Virus record (IMG/VR): IMGVR_UViG_3300010885_042555 | Location: 1 to 46,695 of that record | Reading direction: 5' to 3' (one strand) | DNA from: a virus | DNA length: 46,695 nucleotides | In this document: in pieces, positions 35,308 to 43,595 of the stretch | Numbering within the stretch: position 1 is the stretch's first letter | How the letters are laid out: each line of letters begins with the position of its first letter | Position numbers and translations under genes: made by a program | Notes under the pieces: model-generated | What the model was told of the DNA's origin: nothing | Databases searched by the model: none | Seen by the model: the letters and a program-made list of their open reading frames with translations, nothing else

Positions 35308-35985
35308 TTATCTCCTGAGCATTGAATGCTCTCTAGCAATATCCTTACCATCAGCTGTTAGTGTTTTATTTTGGCCGTGATTATAATATCTAAAAAGAGG
35401 TGCTGGTATTCTTAGACACATAAAATTTGCAGCAGATATTCTTAGCCAGTAATCATAATCTTCAATAAGTTTTATAGATTCATTAAATAATCCAATGGTG
35501 TTTACGACTGATCGTTTAATAAAAGAATTTGTTGACACAATGCATTCGTGTTTTAAAATTTCCGCGTTGAAATCAGGTTTTGCGTTATAAAGAGTTTTAT
35601 CTGGAAATATCTCAATATAATCAGAATATACTAAACCAACTTCTGGAGCCATCTCTAGATATTTAATACTTATTTCTGATTTCTGAGCGTGGTATTCATC
35701 ATCTGCGTCTAGAAAGCCTATGTATTCACCAGATGATTCAACAATACCAGCGTTTCTAGCACTTGCTGTTCCACCATTTGACTTTTTAATAAGTCTTATG
35801 TTGTGATCTTGAAATTTTGAAATCAATGATTGTGCTACGAGCAATGAGTTGTCTTTACTGCCATCATCTACAATAATTATCTCAAGTTCAGATTTGTCAA
35901 TTGTTTGTTGTGTTGCGCTTGAAACAGATCTTTCAAGAAGATGTCCTTGGTTATAGTTGGGGATTATTATAGAGCATTTTATCAT
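35308..35985 (-). CDS. Glycosyltransferase family 2 (GT-A)
   Basis: The 225-residue protein is a clear GT-A enzyme. It begins CSIIIPNYNQGHLLERS, has EIIIVDDGSKDNS (D40, D41), and NGGTASARNAG binds the nucleotide sugar. FLDADDEYH carries the metal-binding DxD (D93, D95). Near the end NRYDYWLRISAA-like SIKLIEDYDYWLRI is the acceptor-side signature ED. It transfers an activated sugar, inferred here to phage DNA, virion protein or host glycan. It starts within the upstream stop (ATGA). The DxD is intact, so it is likely active. Confidence 0.9.
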   Translation of the reverse strand: MIKCSIIIPNYNQGHLLERSVSSATQQTIDKSELEIIIVDDGSKDNSLLVAQSLISKFQDHNIRLIKKSNGGTASARNAGIVESSGEYIGFLDADDEYHAQKSEISIKYLEMAPEVGLVYSDYIEIFPDKTLYNAKPDFNAEILKHECIVSTNSFIKRSVVNTIGLFNESIKLIEDYDYWLRISAANFMCLRIPAPLFRYYNHGQNKTLTADGKDIAREHSMLRR

Positions 35986-36512
35986 ACGAAAGCCAACCTT
36001 TTGTTATCAGTATTAAATAGTTCTTCCATCATTATATCTTCATAAGATGATATCTTAAATGCACCATACTGTGAAAAACCATGGCGTTCTGATCTATGCA
36101 GTATCTTATCATTATTTATCTCAAGCGATTTTTCTAATTTATCGATTTTATCACCATTATTATCACCAATCCATATGAAATGCTCATGTGGTGAATTTTT
36201 GTATTGCATCTTTGGGTTTTTTAAATACTCATGCCATACCAAATAGATTGAAGATTCTATCCTCTCATCAAGCGTATCCATTTTTATGGTTTTATAAAAA
36301 TCTGGCAATATTGTAATAAATCTTACGTTTTTATATTCGCCATACAGCTCTTTTTTACAATCCATTTCATTTCCTGATAAACCAATATCCACAAATAAAT
36401 ACTCGTGGGAATCTTTAATCTCAATATTTTTTCGACACTTTGCATTAAAAGTTCCAAAGTTCATTGGACCATCTCTATGCTCTTTTAGCAGAACACAGAC
36501 CACACACTTCAT
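35982..36512 (-). CDS. Hypothetical protein of the glycosyltransferase cluster
   Basis: The 176-residue protein has an N-terminal strand (MKCVVCVLLKEHRDGPMNFG) and alternating strand-helix segments: YLFVDIGLSGNEMD, VRFITILPDFYKT, HFIWIGDNNGDKIDKLEKS. It may be a small Rossmann or GT-A-like protein, but DxD and other motifs are absent. It overlaps both neighbours by 4 nt (ATGA). Its setting suggests a glycan-related role; the function is unknown. Confidence 0.4.
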   Translation of the reverse strand: MKCVVCVLLKEHRDGPMNFGTFNAKCRKNIEIKDSHEYLFVDIGLSGNEMDCKKELYGEYKNVRFITILPDFYKTIKMDTLDERIESSIYLVWHEYLKNPKMQYKNSPHEHFIWIGDNNGDKIDKLEKSLEINNDKILHRSERHGFSQYGAFKISSYEDIMMEELFNTDNKRLAFV

Positions 36513-36952
36513 TGCTTAACTGCCTCCATATTTACTACCCACTGATATGGACCATACCAAGTTTTTGTCACAGAAAAACCAGAAGATTCCAAGGCTTCTT
36601 TTAAAGAATTTTGATCAAGATAAACGTGATACCCACCAAACATACTATTAAATCCTGGAGTGTCTATTACTCCATACGCTAAAGCATTTGAAGCCCCCAC
36701 AACATCAACTATTTTTATTTTTAAAACACATCCAGTGTCTGAAAATTGAGACCACGAATCAATTGTTTCTTTAATTGTGGCTTTAGTTTGTTCTAAAGCC
36801 CCTGGATGAGAAACTATCTCAGTAATTTTTCTACCATTGATACTTTTAATTACATAATCTTCAACCAATTGGTCTGTCTTTATGCCATTTCGTCTTTCTA
36901 GATTTATGTAGCCATCTAGATACGCCTCACCATGATTTATATTAATTTTCAT
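36509..36952 (-). CDS. Degenerate SAM methyltransferase-like protein
   Basis: The 147-residue protein has the layout of small class I methyltransferases found in glycan clusters. It starts MKININHGEAYLDGYINLERR (usually LNLGCGxxxxxGYINVD). Next is EIVSHPGALEQTKATIKETIDSWSQFSDTGCVLKIKIVD, then NSMFGGYHVYLDQNSLKEALESSGFSV (usually GGQ...H..gf...L...L...GF). The glycine-rich SAM loop is replaced by INHGEA, so catalysis is doubtful. It overlaps neighbours by ATGA junctions. Confidence 0.55.
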   Translation of the reverse strand: MKININHGEAYLDGYINLERRNGIKTDQLVEDYVIKSINGRKITEIVSHPGALEQTKATIKETIDSWSQFSDTGCVLKIKIVDVVGASNALAYGVIDTPGFNSMFGGYHVYLDQNSLKEALESSGFSVTKTWYGPYQWVVNMEAVKQ

Positions 36953-37977
36953 AAAATTCCTTCAATCCTTTTGTTATAAGCCAAATCAAACACAGCATTC
37001 CAGCTGTTTGCGAAATCATCTATATTGTAGTTTTGAACTATTCTTTCTCTGCAATATCCGCCAATATTAACGGAATATTCTTTGTCATTGCATATCTTGA
37101 CAATTTGATGAGCCAAATACTCAAGATTATTAGAACAAATAGAGTCATTATTTATGATTGATGGCACTTCCTGATTAGCGGTTGAAACACAGGGTGCGCC
37201 ACAAGACATGGCCTCCATTAATGACATTGGAACTGGTGATAATCTTGATGTATTTAAGTAACACGAGCAATTGTTAATTGCTGAAATCAAATGGCTTTCA
37301 TTGGCCATTGGAGTACTGATCCCTGGATTATCTCCAATAAGCGCAAACTTTATGGATGGATCAATACCTTCAACAATTTTTTTAATTGTTTGCCATTCTG
37401 TATATCCACAGAATTGATCTCTTTGAGCTAGAGCATTCACAATATACAAAACATATTTTTCTTTTTGTGGATCTTCTTTGCTGTTCCATCCAACAAAATC
37501 ATTGGTTCGTATACCATGTTTTACAACCACAGCATTTTCAATACCCCAAGATTTTTTGTTATGTTCTGTGATAAAAACATTTATATCGGCTTTAAAAGAC
37601 ATCATAGCCTTTAATGTTTTATCATCCCAATTTTTAATCTGTGGCTCTATATGCTCTAGATGAACTATTGGAAGACGAAGGGCCTTAGCTATTTCGGTAG
37701 CAAATTGTATTTGACCAAACCTCTCTTGAGACAAAATAAAATCAATATCATATTCTGTATCTGATATCGCATTGTACTCATATGTATGTGGTGGAAGTGG
37801 TTTAAATCTTCTATCCCACTGTTTGCTACCATTACCACGATTTAGTATATAAAAATCATGGCCTGTAGCAAGCGCCAAATTTGTTTGATAAGCCTCGTGA
37901 GTGGCAAATGTTAATATTTTGTATTTATTTTTTGGCTTTCTATTTATCTTGTTTGCTAATGTTATTAGTGGATTCAT
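36949..37977 (-). CDS. Glycosyltransferase, GT-B (GT4-like)
   Basis: The 342-residue protein has a GT-B layout: an N-terminal fold with LATGHDFYILNRG and IVHLEHIEPQIKNW, then a donor domain with YVLYIVNALAQRDQFCGYTEW, KFALIGDN and RLSPVPMSLMEAMSCGAPCVS. The first Glu of the EX7E donor motif appears as Ser in SPVPMSLME, with E conserved at the second position. The gene overlaps both neighbours (ATGA). Substrate unknown. It lies in a cassette of at least four glycosyltransferase-like genes. Confidence 0.8.
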   Translation of the reverse strand: MNPLITLANKINRKPKNKYKILTFATHEAYQTNLALATGHDFYILNRGNGSKQWDRRFKPLPPHTYEYNAISDTEYDIDFILSQERFGQIQFATEIAKALRLPIVHLEHIEPQIKNWDDKTLKAMMSFKADINVFITEHNKKSWGIENAVVVKHGIRTNDFVGWNSKEDPQKEKYVLYIVNALAQRDQFCGYTEWQTIKKIVEGIDPSIKFALIGDNPGISTPMANESHLISAINNCSCYLNTSRLSPVPMSLMEAMSCGAPCVSTANQEVPSIINNDSICSNNLEYLAHQIVKICNDKEYSVNIGGYCRERIVQNYNIDDFANSWNAVFDLAYNKRIEGIL

Positions 37978-39086
37978 TTTGTTCTTAATGCCTTCATTAG
38001 TTTTGGCCCAACTGTCTCATATGAAAATTTATCTACCATTTTTGAGTAATTATTTATTGCAATTTGTTTATATTTTCCTTCTACTGCAGCTCTCATTTTT
38101 TGCATCATTTCCCATAGGGAACCCTCCATCCACCACTCATTGTGTGAATATAGACCAGGAACTATTGCCGTTTTTGACATGGCAAATACTGGTTTTTTAA
38201 TCATTGATTTTACTGTAGGCTCATAATCCAAATCAAACATTTTTGAGATACCATTCCAATGTGTTGCTATTACTGGCTTTTTAAAAGAAGCGGCATCAAA
38301 TGCTGGAATGCATTCACCCTCTCCTCTTGACGCAGTAACATAGCAATCAAAGTGCTGATGCATACCAAGTATCTCATTGTCAGATAAAACATCTGTCAGG
38401 ATTACGATTTTTGGGTAGTCTTTTTCGGCCCTTCGTATTTCTGATTTAATAGAAGATATTGCTTCTTTAATATGAGCTAGTGATTCACTAGGCCCTTTAC
38501 CATCAACATAAGTCTTTATTACAAGAGAAACGTTGTCTCTTGCGGAAAACTCTGATAAAAAAGCCGTTACTGTGCTTGCAATATTCTTTCTATATGAGTA
38601 GTCAGAGATAGTATAAAATTTATAAGTATCTTTTATTTCATCAGGTATTAAAGGAGCTTTGTAATCAACAGAATATTTTGTAAAATCATTTGGGCGTGTA
38701 ACCTCTGTTAATATTGATTTTACTCCAGACTCTTTGGCTGCTTGTATTTGGTCGTTTGTTGTCATCCAAATATCATCCATCAAATTACAAGAGTATTGCC
38801 ACCCTGAAGATTTAAAAGAACTGCTTTCCCAATAAAATAGACCAATATTCCTAACTCCAGCAATTCTTACAAAACTATTTGGTATTGTTTGTTGTATAAC
38901 CACATCAACACTATCAAGGTCATTTCTAACAGATATATCTTTATCAATGTTGATTGGTCGTGAGTTTAAAGTAAACCAAACCGGAACAACATCAGCCCCT
39001 TGTTGCGACAAACATTTTATGAAATCTCGTGCAGAATTTCCATATCCAGTCCCATCTCTATATACTGATAAATATGCTATTTTCAT
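37974..39086 (-). CDS. Glycosyltransferase, GT-B (GT4-like)
   Basis: The 370-residue protein starts with the GT-B-type MKIAYLSVYRDGTGYGNSARD, and the donor domain has FYTISDYSYRKNIASTVTAFL, IVILTDVLSDNEI and ASRGEGECIPAFDAASFKKPVIATHW. The EX7E motif reads E-x7-D here. It starts in the upstream stop (ATGA overlap). Function is by fold; acceptor and donor are unknown. Its activity probably depends on a sugar nucleotide from host or phage pathways. Confidence 0.82.
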   Translation of the reverse strand: MKIAYLSVYRDGTGYGNSARDFIKCLSQQGADVVPVWFTLNSRPINIDKDISVRNDLDSVDVVIQQTIPNSFVRIAGVRNIGLFYWESSSFKSSGWQYSCNLMDDIWMTTNDQIQAAKESGVKSILTEVTRPNDFTKYSVDYKAPLIPDEIKDTYKFYTISDYSYRKNIASTVTAFLSEFSARDNVSLVIKTYVDGKGPSESLAHIKEAISSIKSEIRRAEKDYPKIVILTDVLSDNEILGMHQHFDCYVTASRGEGECIPAFDAASFKKPVIATHWNGISKMFDLDYEPTVKSMIKKPVFAMSKTAIVPGLYSHNEWWMEGSLWEMMQKMRAAVEGKYKQIAINNYSKMVDKFSYETVGPKLMKALRTK

Positions 39087-40747
39087 AATACTGTTGTATT
39101 CCTGTTGTTTATGGGCTGTCGTGTCTCGGTATTGATTAAAAATCTATGCTGCTCAAACATATTTCTGTCATGTATTTCTTTTTGAATTATATTGTTTAAT
39201 TTATTAATATCAATATCACTGTTTTGTGTTGCAAGATTTTTATTCATTACATCAGAAATATTTGCCATCTGGAACGGTGTTTTTTGCATTGTTCCAGGAG
39301 TGAAATATTGTGAAGCAATTTTACATATTGTTGCGTTATCTGTTCTATTGTCAGCTTGAAGATTAACATATTGATTTATTTTTGGTGGTGCAAACCATCT
39401 GAAAGGATTTTTAATTTCTATAGAATCAAATATTCTAGACCATTTTTCAGCAAATCCATCGCTAGAATGCATTTTTACCGCAGTATCACGAGCCAACTCA
39501 GACATCAAGTTTCGTTTCTCTGATGACTCTTGTAGATAAGATGTAATTAATTCAGAAAGGTGTGAATCATCTGGTATTGCTCTTATTTGACTTGTCTCAC
39601 GTATAGATTCCTGCCTCCATCCAGATATTCTTACTTGCCCATATCCACCACCCAGTCTAGCTAATTCATATGGCGCTGCATAATCTACCGAAATAACAGT
39701 AACACCACAAGCCTTTGCTTCAATTATTGGTATTTCTAGAGCGCCAGCAACACTGTGCTGAACGTAAAGATCTGCAATGTTATATATTTTAGCCAATTCT
39801 TCACGCGAAGAACCATTGGATGTATTAGCCATTGCACATGATTTTTGACCACACTTTTCGCAATACTTTCTGTCGCCAGAATAAAATCCTGGAATAGACT
39901 TTTTACAAATTTGACAATAGTACGTAACAATAACTCTTGAACCAACACCGTATCTAATAATTTCTTTTGGTATATCAAAGCCACAGTCAGGATTACCTGT
40001 ATGCAAATACAAATATGTTTTATCTGCGATTTCAGAAAGACCCTGTTTATACAGGCTATCTATTGAGTTTGAGAAAGCTTTAATCAACCCAGGAAAAAGT
40101 TTTCTTGGTTGGTTTCTCATCACAGTCATTATTATATTAGCATCTTCATTTATACCATATTCCGACCTAATGGCTTTTTTATCCATTGGTTTAAATATTT
40201 CCAAATCCACTCCAGGCATAGTGTTTAATGAGCAAACATTGAGTTTACCATTTCCATACTTTGAAAGAACGCTAATTCCCCAATCAGTGTACGATGTGAG
40301 CAAATCAACCGTAGATAATGTTGATAGCCATTCGTCTCTTGGAGGCTCAGAGTCTACACATACAGACCATATGTATGTATAGTATGGTCTTGATGGAGAC
40401 TTAGTTATGAACTCATCGTGCCAATAATCTCTGTAAGAGAAAACAATATCTGGTTTAAACTCATTTACCGCCGCTTCAAATCTTAAAGATCCAAATTGTG
40501 CTGTGTTGTATTCTTGTTGAAATTTTTGCATCTCAGCAGTATTTGTCTGAGATGGTATAACTGGAAAAACTTTCCAAGGAAGAGTTTTAACTCTAGGATC
40601 ATCATCAGATACATATGATGCTAATTCTGCCACTTCATATTTTCCAGATTTATGCAGCCTAGAAAGAAGATCATAGGCCATAACAGAAAAGCCTGTATTT
40701 AACAGGCTAAACTCACTAACCAAAAGTATTTTTTTCTTATTGCTCAC
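39083..40747 (-). CDS. Glycosyltransferase with embedded zinc ribbon
   Basis: I set the start at GTG 40747 (554 residues), as AAAGGG lies about 10 nt upstream and the protein begins MSNKKKILLVSEFSLLNTGF, a natural GT-B start. The frame stays open to a TTG at 40810, but that part overlaps a small gene. The donor domain has NIIMTVMRNQPRKLFPGLIKAF and YLYLHTGNPD. A Cys-rich insert CQIC...CEKC (C278, C281, C296, C299) follows, then IADLYVQHSVAGALEIPII and EAKACGVTVISVDYAAPYE. The insert looks like a zinc ribbon, which is unusual inside a GT-B domain. The C-terminal 70 residues are not conserved-looking. It overlaps its downstream neighbour (ATGA). Confidence 0.75.
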   Translation of the reverse strand: MSNKKKILLVSEFSLLNTGFSVMAYDLLSRLHKSGKYEVAELASYVSDDDPRVKTLPWKVFPVIPSQTNTAEMQKFQQEYNTAQFGSLRFEAAVNEFKPDIVFSYRDYWHDEFITKSPSRPYYTYIWSVCVDSEPPRDEWLSTLSTVDLLTSYTDWGISVLSKYGNGKLNVCSLNTMPGVDLEIFKPMDKKAIRSEYGINEDANIIMTVMRNQPRKLFPGLIKAFSNSIDSLYKQGLSEIADKTYLYLHTGNPDCGFDIPKEIIRYGVGSRVIVTYYCQICKKSIPGFYSGDRKYCEKCGQKSCAMANTSNGSSREELAKIYNIADLYVQHSVAGALEIPIIEAKACGVTVISVDYAAPYELARLGGGYGQVRISGWRQESIRETSQIRAIPDDSHLSELITSYLQESSEKRNLMSELARDTAVKMHSSDGFAEKWSRIFDSIEIKNPFRWFAPPKINQYVNLQADNRTDNATICKIASQYFTPGTMQKTPFQMANISDVMNKNLATQNSDIDINKLNNIIQKEIHDRNMFEQHRFLINTETRQPINNRNTTVL

Positions 40748-40910
40748 CGGTTGTAAACCCTTTAAATTTACCAAGGTTTCGTGAAGCCTTAGTCGTTTTT
40801 TCAAGCTCAATCATTATTTCTTCCGCGAGATCATCAAGAAGGCCAGGAGCCTGTAGCAAACCCCTAGCCTTCAAGATCTCAAGAATTTTTAGTATCTTGA
40901 TCGATGACAT
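40737..40910 (-). CDS. Small hypothetical protein between SSB and glycosyltransferase
   Basis: A 57-residue frame runs from ATG 40910 to TAA 40737, starting inside the SSB stop (TAATG). It begins MSSIKILKILEILKARGLLQ, continues PGLLDDLAEEIMIELEKT and ends FTTGEQ. It looks like two amphipathic helices. It overlaps the GTG start of the glycosyltransferase by 11 nt. It fills the 100-nt gap that would otherwise be left in this tight operon. Family unknown. Confidence 0.65.
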   Translation of the reverse strand: MSSIKILKILEILKARGLLQAPGLLDDLAEEIMIELEKTTKASRNLGKFKGFTTGEQ

Positions 40911-41344
40911 TAGAATGGAATGTCTTCAAGATTCTTTTCGCTGCTCTTTGAAGAGCCGATCTTCTTGGAAGTCTTTACTGTAGACTTTTCAGAAGATTCT
41001 TTTTGCTCAGAGCTTCTTCTCTGTAGGAACTCAAAATCTTCGATGCTAACAAGAATCTTGCTTCGCTTTTCGCCGTCTTTATTTTCCCAATTTTCCTGCT
41101 TCAGGTGACCTTCAACTAGAATTGGGTCAGCCTTCTTTACATATTCGGCAATTACACCAGCTCTTGGACCCCACATTTCACAATCAATGTATGTGGTATC
41201 CTCCTTCTTCTCACCAGACTTTGTGGTATAACGTCTGTTGATTGCCATTCGAAAACGAACGACGCTGTTATTATCACCAATCTCTTTTAGTTCTGGATCA
41301 GTTACCAGATTACCAACCAATACGACTTTATTGAAATTTGACAT
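40910..41344 (-). CDS. ssb: Single-stranded DNA-binding protein
   Basis: The 144-residue protein is a classical bacterial-type SSB. It starts MSNFNKVVLVGNLVTDPELK, contains VVRFRMAINRRYTTKSGEKK and TYIDCEMWGPRAGVIAEYVKKADPILVEGHLK of the OB fold. A charged Ser/Lys linker follows, and the acidic tip is LEDIPF, which recruits partner proteins. It coats ssDNA during replication and recombination. An AGGT ribosome site precedes ATG 41344. It lies in the operon with the polymerase fragment and exonuclease. Confidence 0.95.
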   Translation of the reverse strand: MSNFNKVVLVGNLVTDPELKEIGDNNSVVRFRMAINRRYTTKSGEKKEDTTYIDCEMWGPRAGVIAEYVKKADPILVEGHLKQENWENKDGEKRSKILVSIEDFEFLQRRSSEQKESSEKSTVKTSKKIGSSKSSEKNLEDIPF

Positions 41345-41392
41345 GTTTTACCTGTGTTATATTCTAGAACGATTATTTTGTTTTTTAACCAA

Positions 41393-42928
41393 TCAATTAA
41401 TTTCTATCAAAGATTCTACGCACCATCCACTGCCTGTACCTTTTATTGTTAACTCATACTTTCCGTCCTTTCGAATTTTATTTTTATGTTTGGCATATGA
41501 AGTTGGAAACATTACCATTCTTATACTGCCTGATGAATCCGCAAGATTTAGCTGACACATTTCTTGTCCAGGGTTTTCACCCTTCTTAGTAACTGTAAAT
41601 TCAACGTCAATTATTGAGGCTATTACTCTTTTATTTACTCCGCGATTATTTCGCAACATCTTATAACAATCCTTGCAAGTAAAGTCAGTCATGTCTTTGT
41701 ATATATCAACAGCGCTGCATGTCATAGATATACCAAGCAATTCTTTTTCACTTGTAGCCTTCCAATCAATCATGTCTTCTGCTTTGCTATCAATAGCCTC
41801 AGATTCTGATTTTACAATTGGCTTTCTAGCTTTTGTGCTAACTTTATCAGCACAATCTATCATTGCTTTTTTAACATCATCAATTGAGTTACCAGAATTA
41901 AGATTTTCTAGTACAAATTTGATTTCACGCGGAGTTAATTGAGCTAGAGCAGTTACGACATCAATCATGCTTTTTCTTGAAAGACCATATGCATCACAAG
42001 ATCCTGATTTAATAAGCGATTCTACGCCAAGAGACCTAATGGAATCAGACTCTCTAAATGACAAAGTTAAAAACTCTGAGAATGTTTTTGGTCTATTGTT
42101 TTTTACAACAGCCCAATCTTTTTCTCCAAATTGCTTAATATGACTAAGACCATAAATTATTGACTTCTTTCCATCTTTTTGTAATATCTTAAAGTCTTTT
42201 GATGACTCTGCTATAGATGGTGGTAAAATATTTATTCCAGACATCTTGCCTTCATTGATCATATCATGCAATTCTTCTCTAGGCTTTTGACGAGCTTTGG
42301 AGTATGTCAGATAAGTGCAATAAAACTCGTACGGAAAGTTCGCTTTGAGATAGGCTGTGCGATATGACCAAACCGCATACTTCTTTGCGTGTGCATCATT
42401 AAATGCGTATCTTCCTGCACTTTCAATCATTGAAAAGAGCTTGTCGGCAAGTTCAAGAGTTTTGCCGTTTTTAATACAACCATTGACAAACTTCTCTCGC
42501 AATTCACCAATTACCTTATAATCTTTCTTGCCAATGCCCTTTCTTAGTTTATCGACTATTACTAGCCGATCAATGTATGGCATATCTTTCCAAGCAATTT
42601 CACCACCGAATTTCATTAATTGCTCCTGATAAATCAGGACGCCCATTGTTGGATTAAGTATTCTGTCAACATCTTCATCGCCAAATTTATTTGGTGGTTC
42701 AATGCCATTTCTTACACGAGAATACATCTCAGTCATTCCCGATTCAAGACACGCTGGTCTGATTAGTGCTAGAACAGCGCTTAGTTCATTAATATTTCGT
42801 GGCTTGATTTTGGAAGCCCACTGTTTTCCTAGCTCGCTTTCAAGCTGAAACACCCCTCCAGTATTACCAGCTTGAATTAGCTTCCACGCTTTTTCATTTT
42901 TAAAACTTATGTTGTTGATGTCAAGCAT
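41393..42928 (-). CDS. dnaE-C: C-terminal half of DNA polymerase III alpha (DnaE-type), split
   Basis: The 511-residue protein matches DnaE only from the region GVFQLES on (residues 25-31). It has INELSAVLALIRPACLESGM, GVLIYQEQLMKFGGE and IGKKDYKVIGELREKFVNG of the fingers. AGRYAFNDAHAKKYAVWSYRTAYLKANFP comes next. The following region (LPPSIAESSKDF, IIYGLSHIKQFGEK, LIKSGSCDAYG) is the helix-hairpin-helix part. The end VNKRVIASIIDVEF to IEIN is the OB domain. The PHP domain and palm with its catalytic aspartates are missing, and so is the tau-binding tail. The ATG 42928 overlaps the exonuclease stop by 8 nt, leaving no room for a longer frame, so the missing half must be a separate gene elsewhere. 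Confidence 0.85.
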   Translation of the reverse strand: MLDINNISFKNEKAWKLIQAGNTGGVFQLESELGKQWASKIKPRNINELSAVLALIRPACLESGMTEMYSRVRNGIEPPNKFGDEDVDRILNPTMGVLIYQEQLMKFGGEIAWKDMPYIDRLVIVDKLRKGIGKKDYKVIGELREKFVNGCIKNGKTLELADKLFSMIESAGRYAFNDAHAKKYAVWSYRTAYLKANFPYEFYCTYLTYSKARQKPREELHDMINEGKMSGINILPPSIAESSKDFKILQKDGKKSIIYGLSHIKQFGEKDWAVVKNNRPKTFSEFLTLSFRESDSIRSLGVESLIKSGSCDAYGLSRKSMIDVVTALAQLTPREIKFVLENLNSGNSIDDVKKAMIDCADKVSTKARKPIVKSESEAIDSKAEDMIDWKATSEKELLGISMTCSAVDIYKDMTDFTCKDCYKMLRNNRGVNKRVIASIIDVEFTVTKKGENPGQEMCQLNLADSSGSIRMVMFPTSYAKHKNKIRKDGKYELTIKGTGSGWCVESLIEIN

Positions 42929-43562
42929 TGTTTGTTATTTTAATTTTAGGTCTTATCTTAAAGTTCATGAACGACATATATCGCTTAAACATTTCTGCAG
43001 TTATTTTAACGTCCTCAATAGCATCGTGAGTGTGTGTTTCGCGCTTCATCCCAAGCAATTCAGCATAGGTATCAAGCCTATTATTTTTCAAATTGTCTCT
43101 TCCAAATATTGAGAAAAGAAGTGGCATCATGTCAAGTTTAATGTTTGACCACGGGCAATCATTTCTACCAGAAATAATCTTATATTTTCTCATCCAATAC
43201 TCAACAAATTTATCATCAAAACCTGTATTGTTAAAACCAACCACTATTGGATAGTTCCATGGATTTTCAGATGGATTTGAAATTGCCAAATACTCCTTGA
43301 ATTTACGCAGCGCTGTCTTTGGATGAACACCATTTTCTCTAGCCGAAGTCCATAATTTGTCACCAATGACTTCTATCGCTTTGGCATCGGCCAATTCAGG
43401 ACTTTGCGGTTGTATGACGATTGAAAATGGTGGAATCGTTTTTGAAATTTCGTAATCGGAATAATTAAGGGTCACTGCAGCTATTTGTACTATTTCTGCA
43501 CCATTTTCATAATCAAGACCGCTTGTTTCAATATCATAAACAACGAAGTTCCTCTTGTTCAT
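42921..43562 (-). CDS. DnaQ-like 3'-5' exonuclease (DEDDh)
   Basis: The 213-residue protein carries the DEDDh motifs: Exo I YDIETSGLD (D10, E12), Exo II VGFNNTGFDDKFV and Exo III HTHDAIEDVKITAEMF. This is a proofreading-type exonuclease and very likely partners the polymerase half encoded next. It is the first gene of the long minus-strand operon. ATG 43562 is preceded after exactly 5 nt by TACAAT, a leaderless start. Confidence 0.92.
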   Translation of the reverse strand: MNKRNFVVYDIETSGLDYENGAEIVQIAAVTLNYSDYEISKTIPPFSIVIQPQSPELADAKAIEVIGDKLWTSARENGVHPKTALRKFKEYLAISNPSENPWNYPIVVGFNNTGFDDKFVEYWMRKYKIISGRNDCPWSNIKLDMMPLLFSIFGRDNLKNNRLDTYAELLGMKRETHTHDAIEDVKITAEMFKRYMSFMNFKIRPKIKITNNA

Positions 43563-43567
43563 ATCTG

Positions 43568-43576
43568 ATTGTAGGA
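43568..43576 (-). promoter_or_regulatory. Leaderless-type promoter for the replication-glycosylation operon
   Basis: On the minus strand TCCTACAAT is followed after 5 nt by ATG 43562. The GTG half is absent and the hexamer is TACAAT, so it may belong to a different temporal class. It lies back to back with the plus-strand box at 43580. Confidence 0.5.
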
Positions 43577-43579
43577 TTG

Positions 43580-43588
43580 GTGTATATT
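43580..43588 (+). promoter_or_regulatory. Late-type promoter box (leaderless) for the 43596 gene
   Basis: GTGTATATT is followed by ATG 43596 after 7 nt, or by an in-frame TTG at 43593 after 4 nt; no Shine-Dalgarno is present. Confidence 0.55.
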
Positions 43589-43595
43589 AGTATTG

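Noticed and set aside
35304-35351. Longer start (ATG near 35351) for the 34761-35306 gene
   Set aside because: It overlaps the glycosyltransferase stop region without a ribosome site, whereas ATG 35306 has a near-perfect AGGAGA at the right distance.
42928-43562. Frameshift that would fuse the exonuclease and the DnaE half into one PolC-like protein
   Set aside because: The exonuclease has a complete set of motifs and an in-frame stop just after the DnaE ATG, and joining them would still lack the PHP and palm domains.
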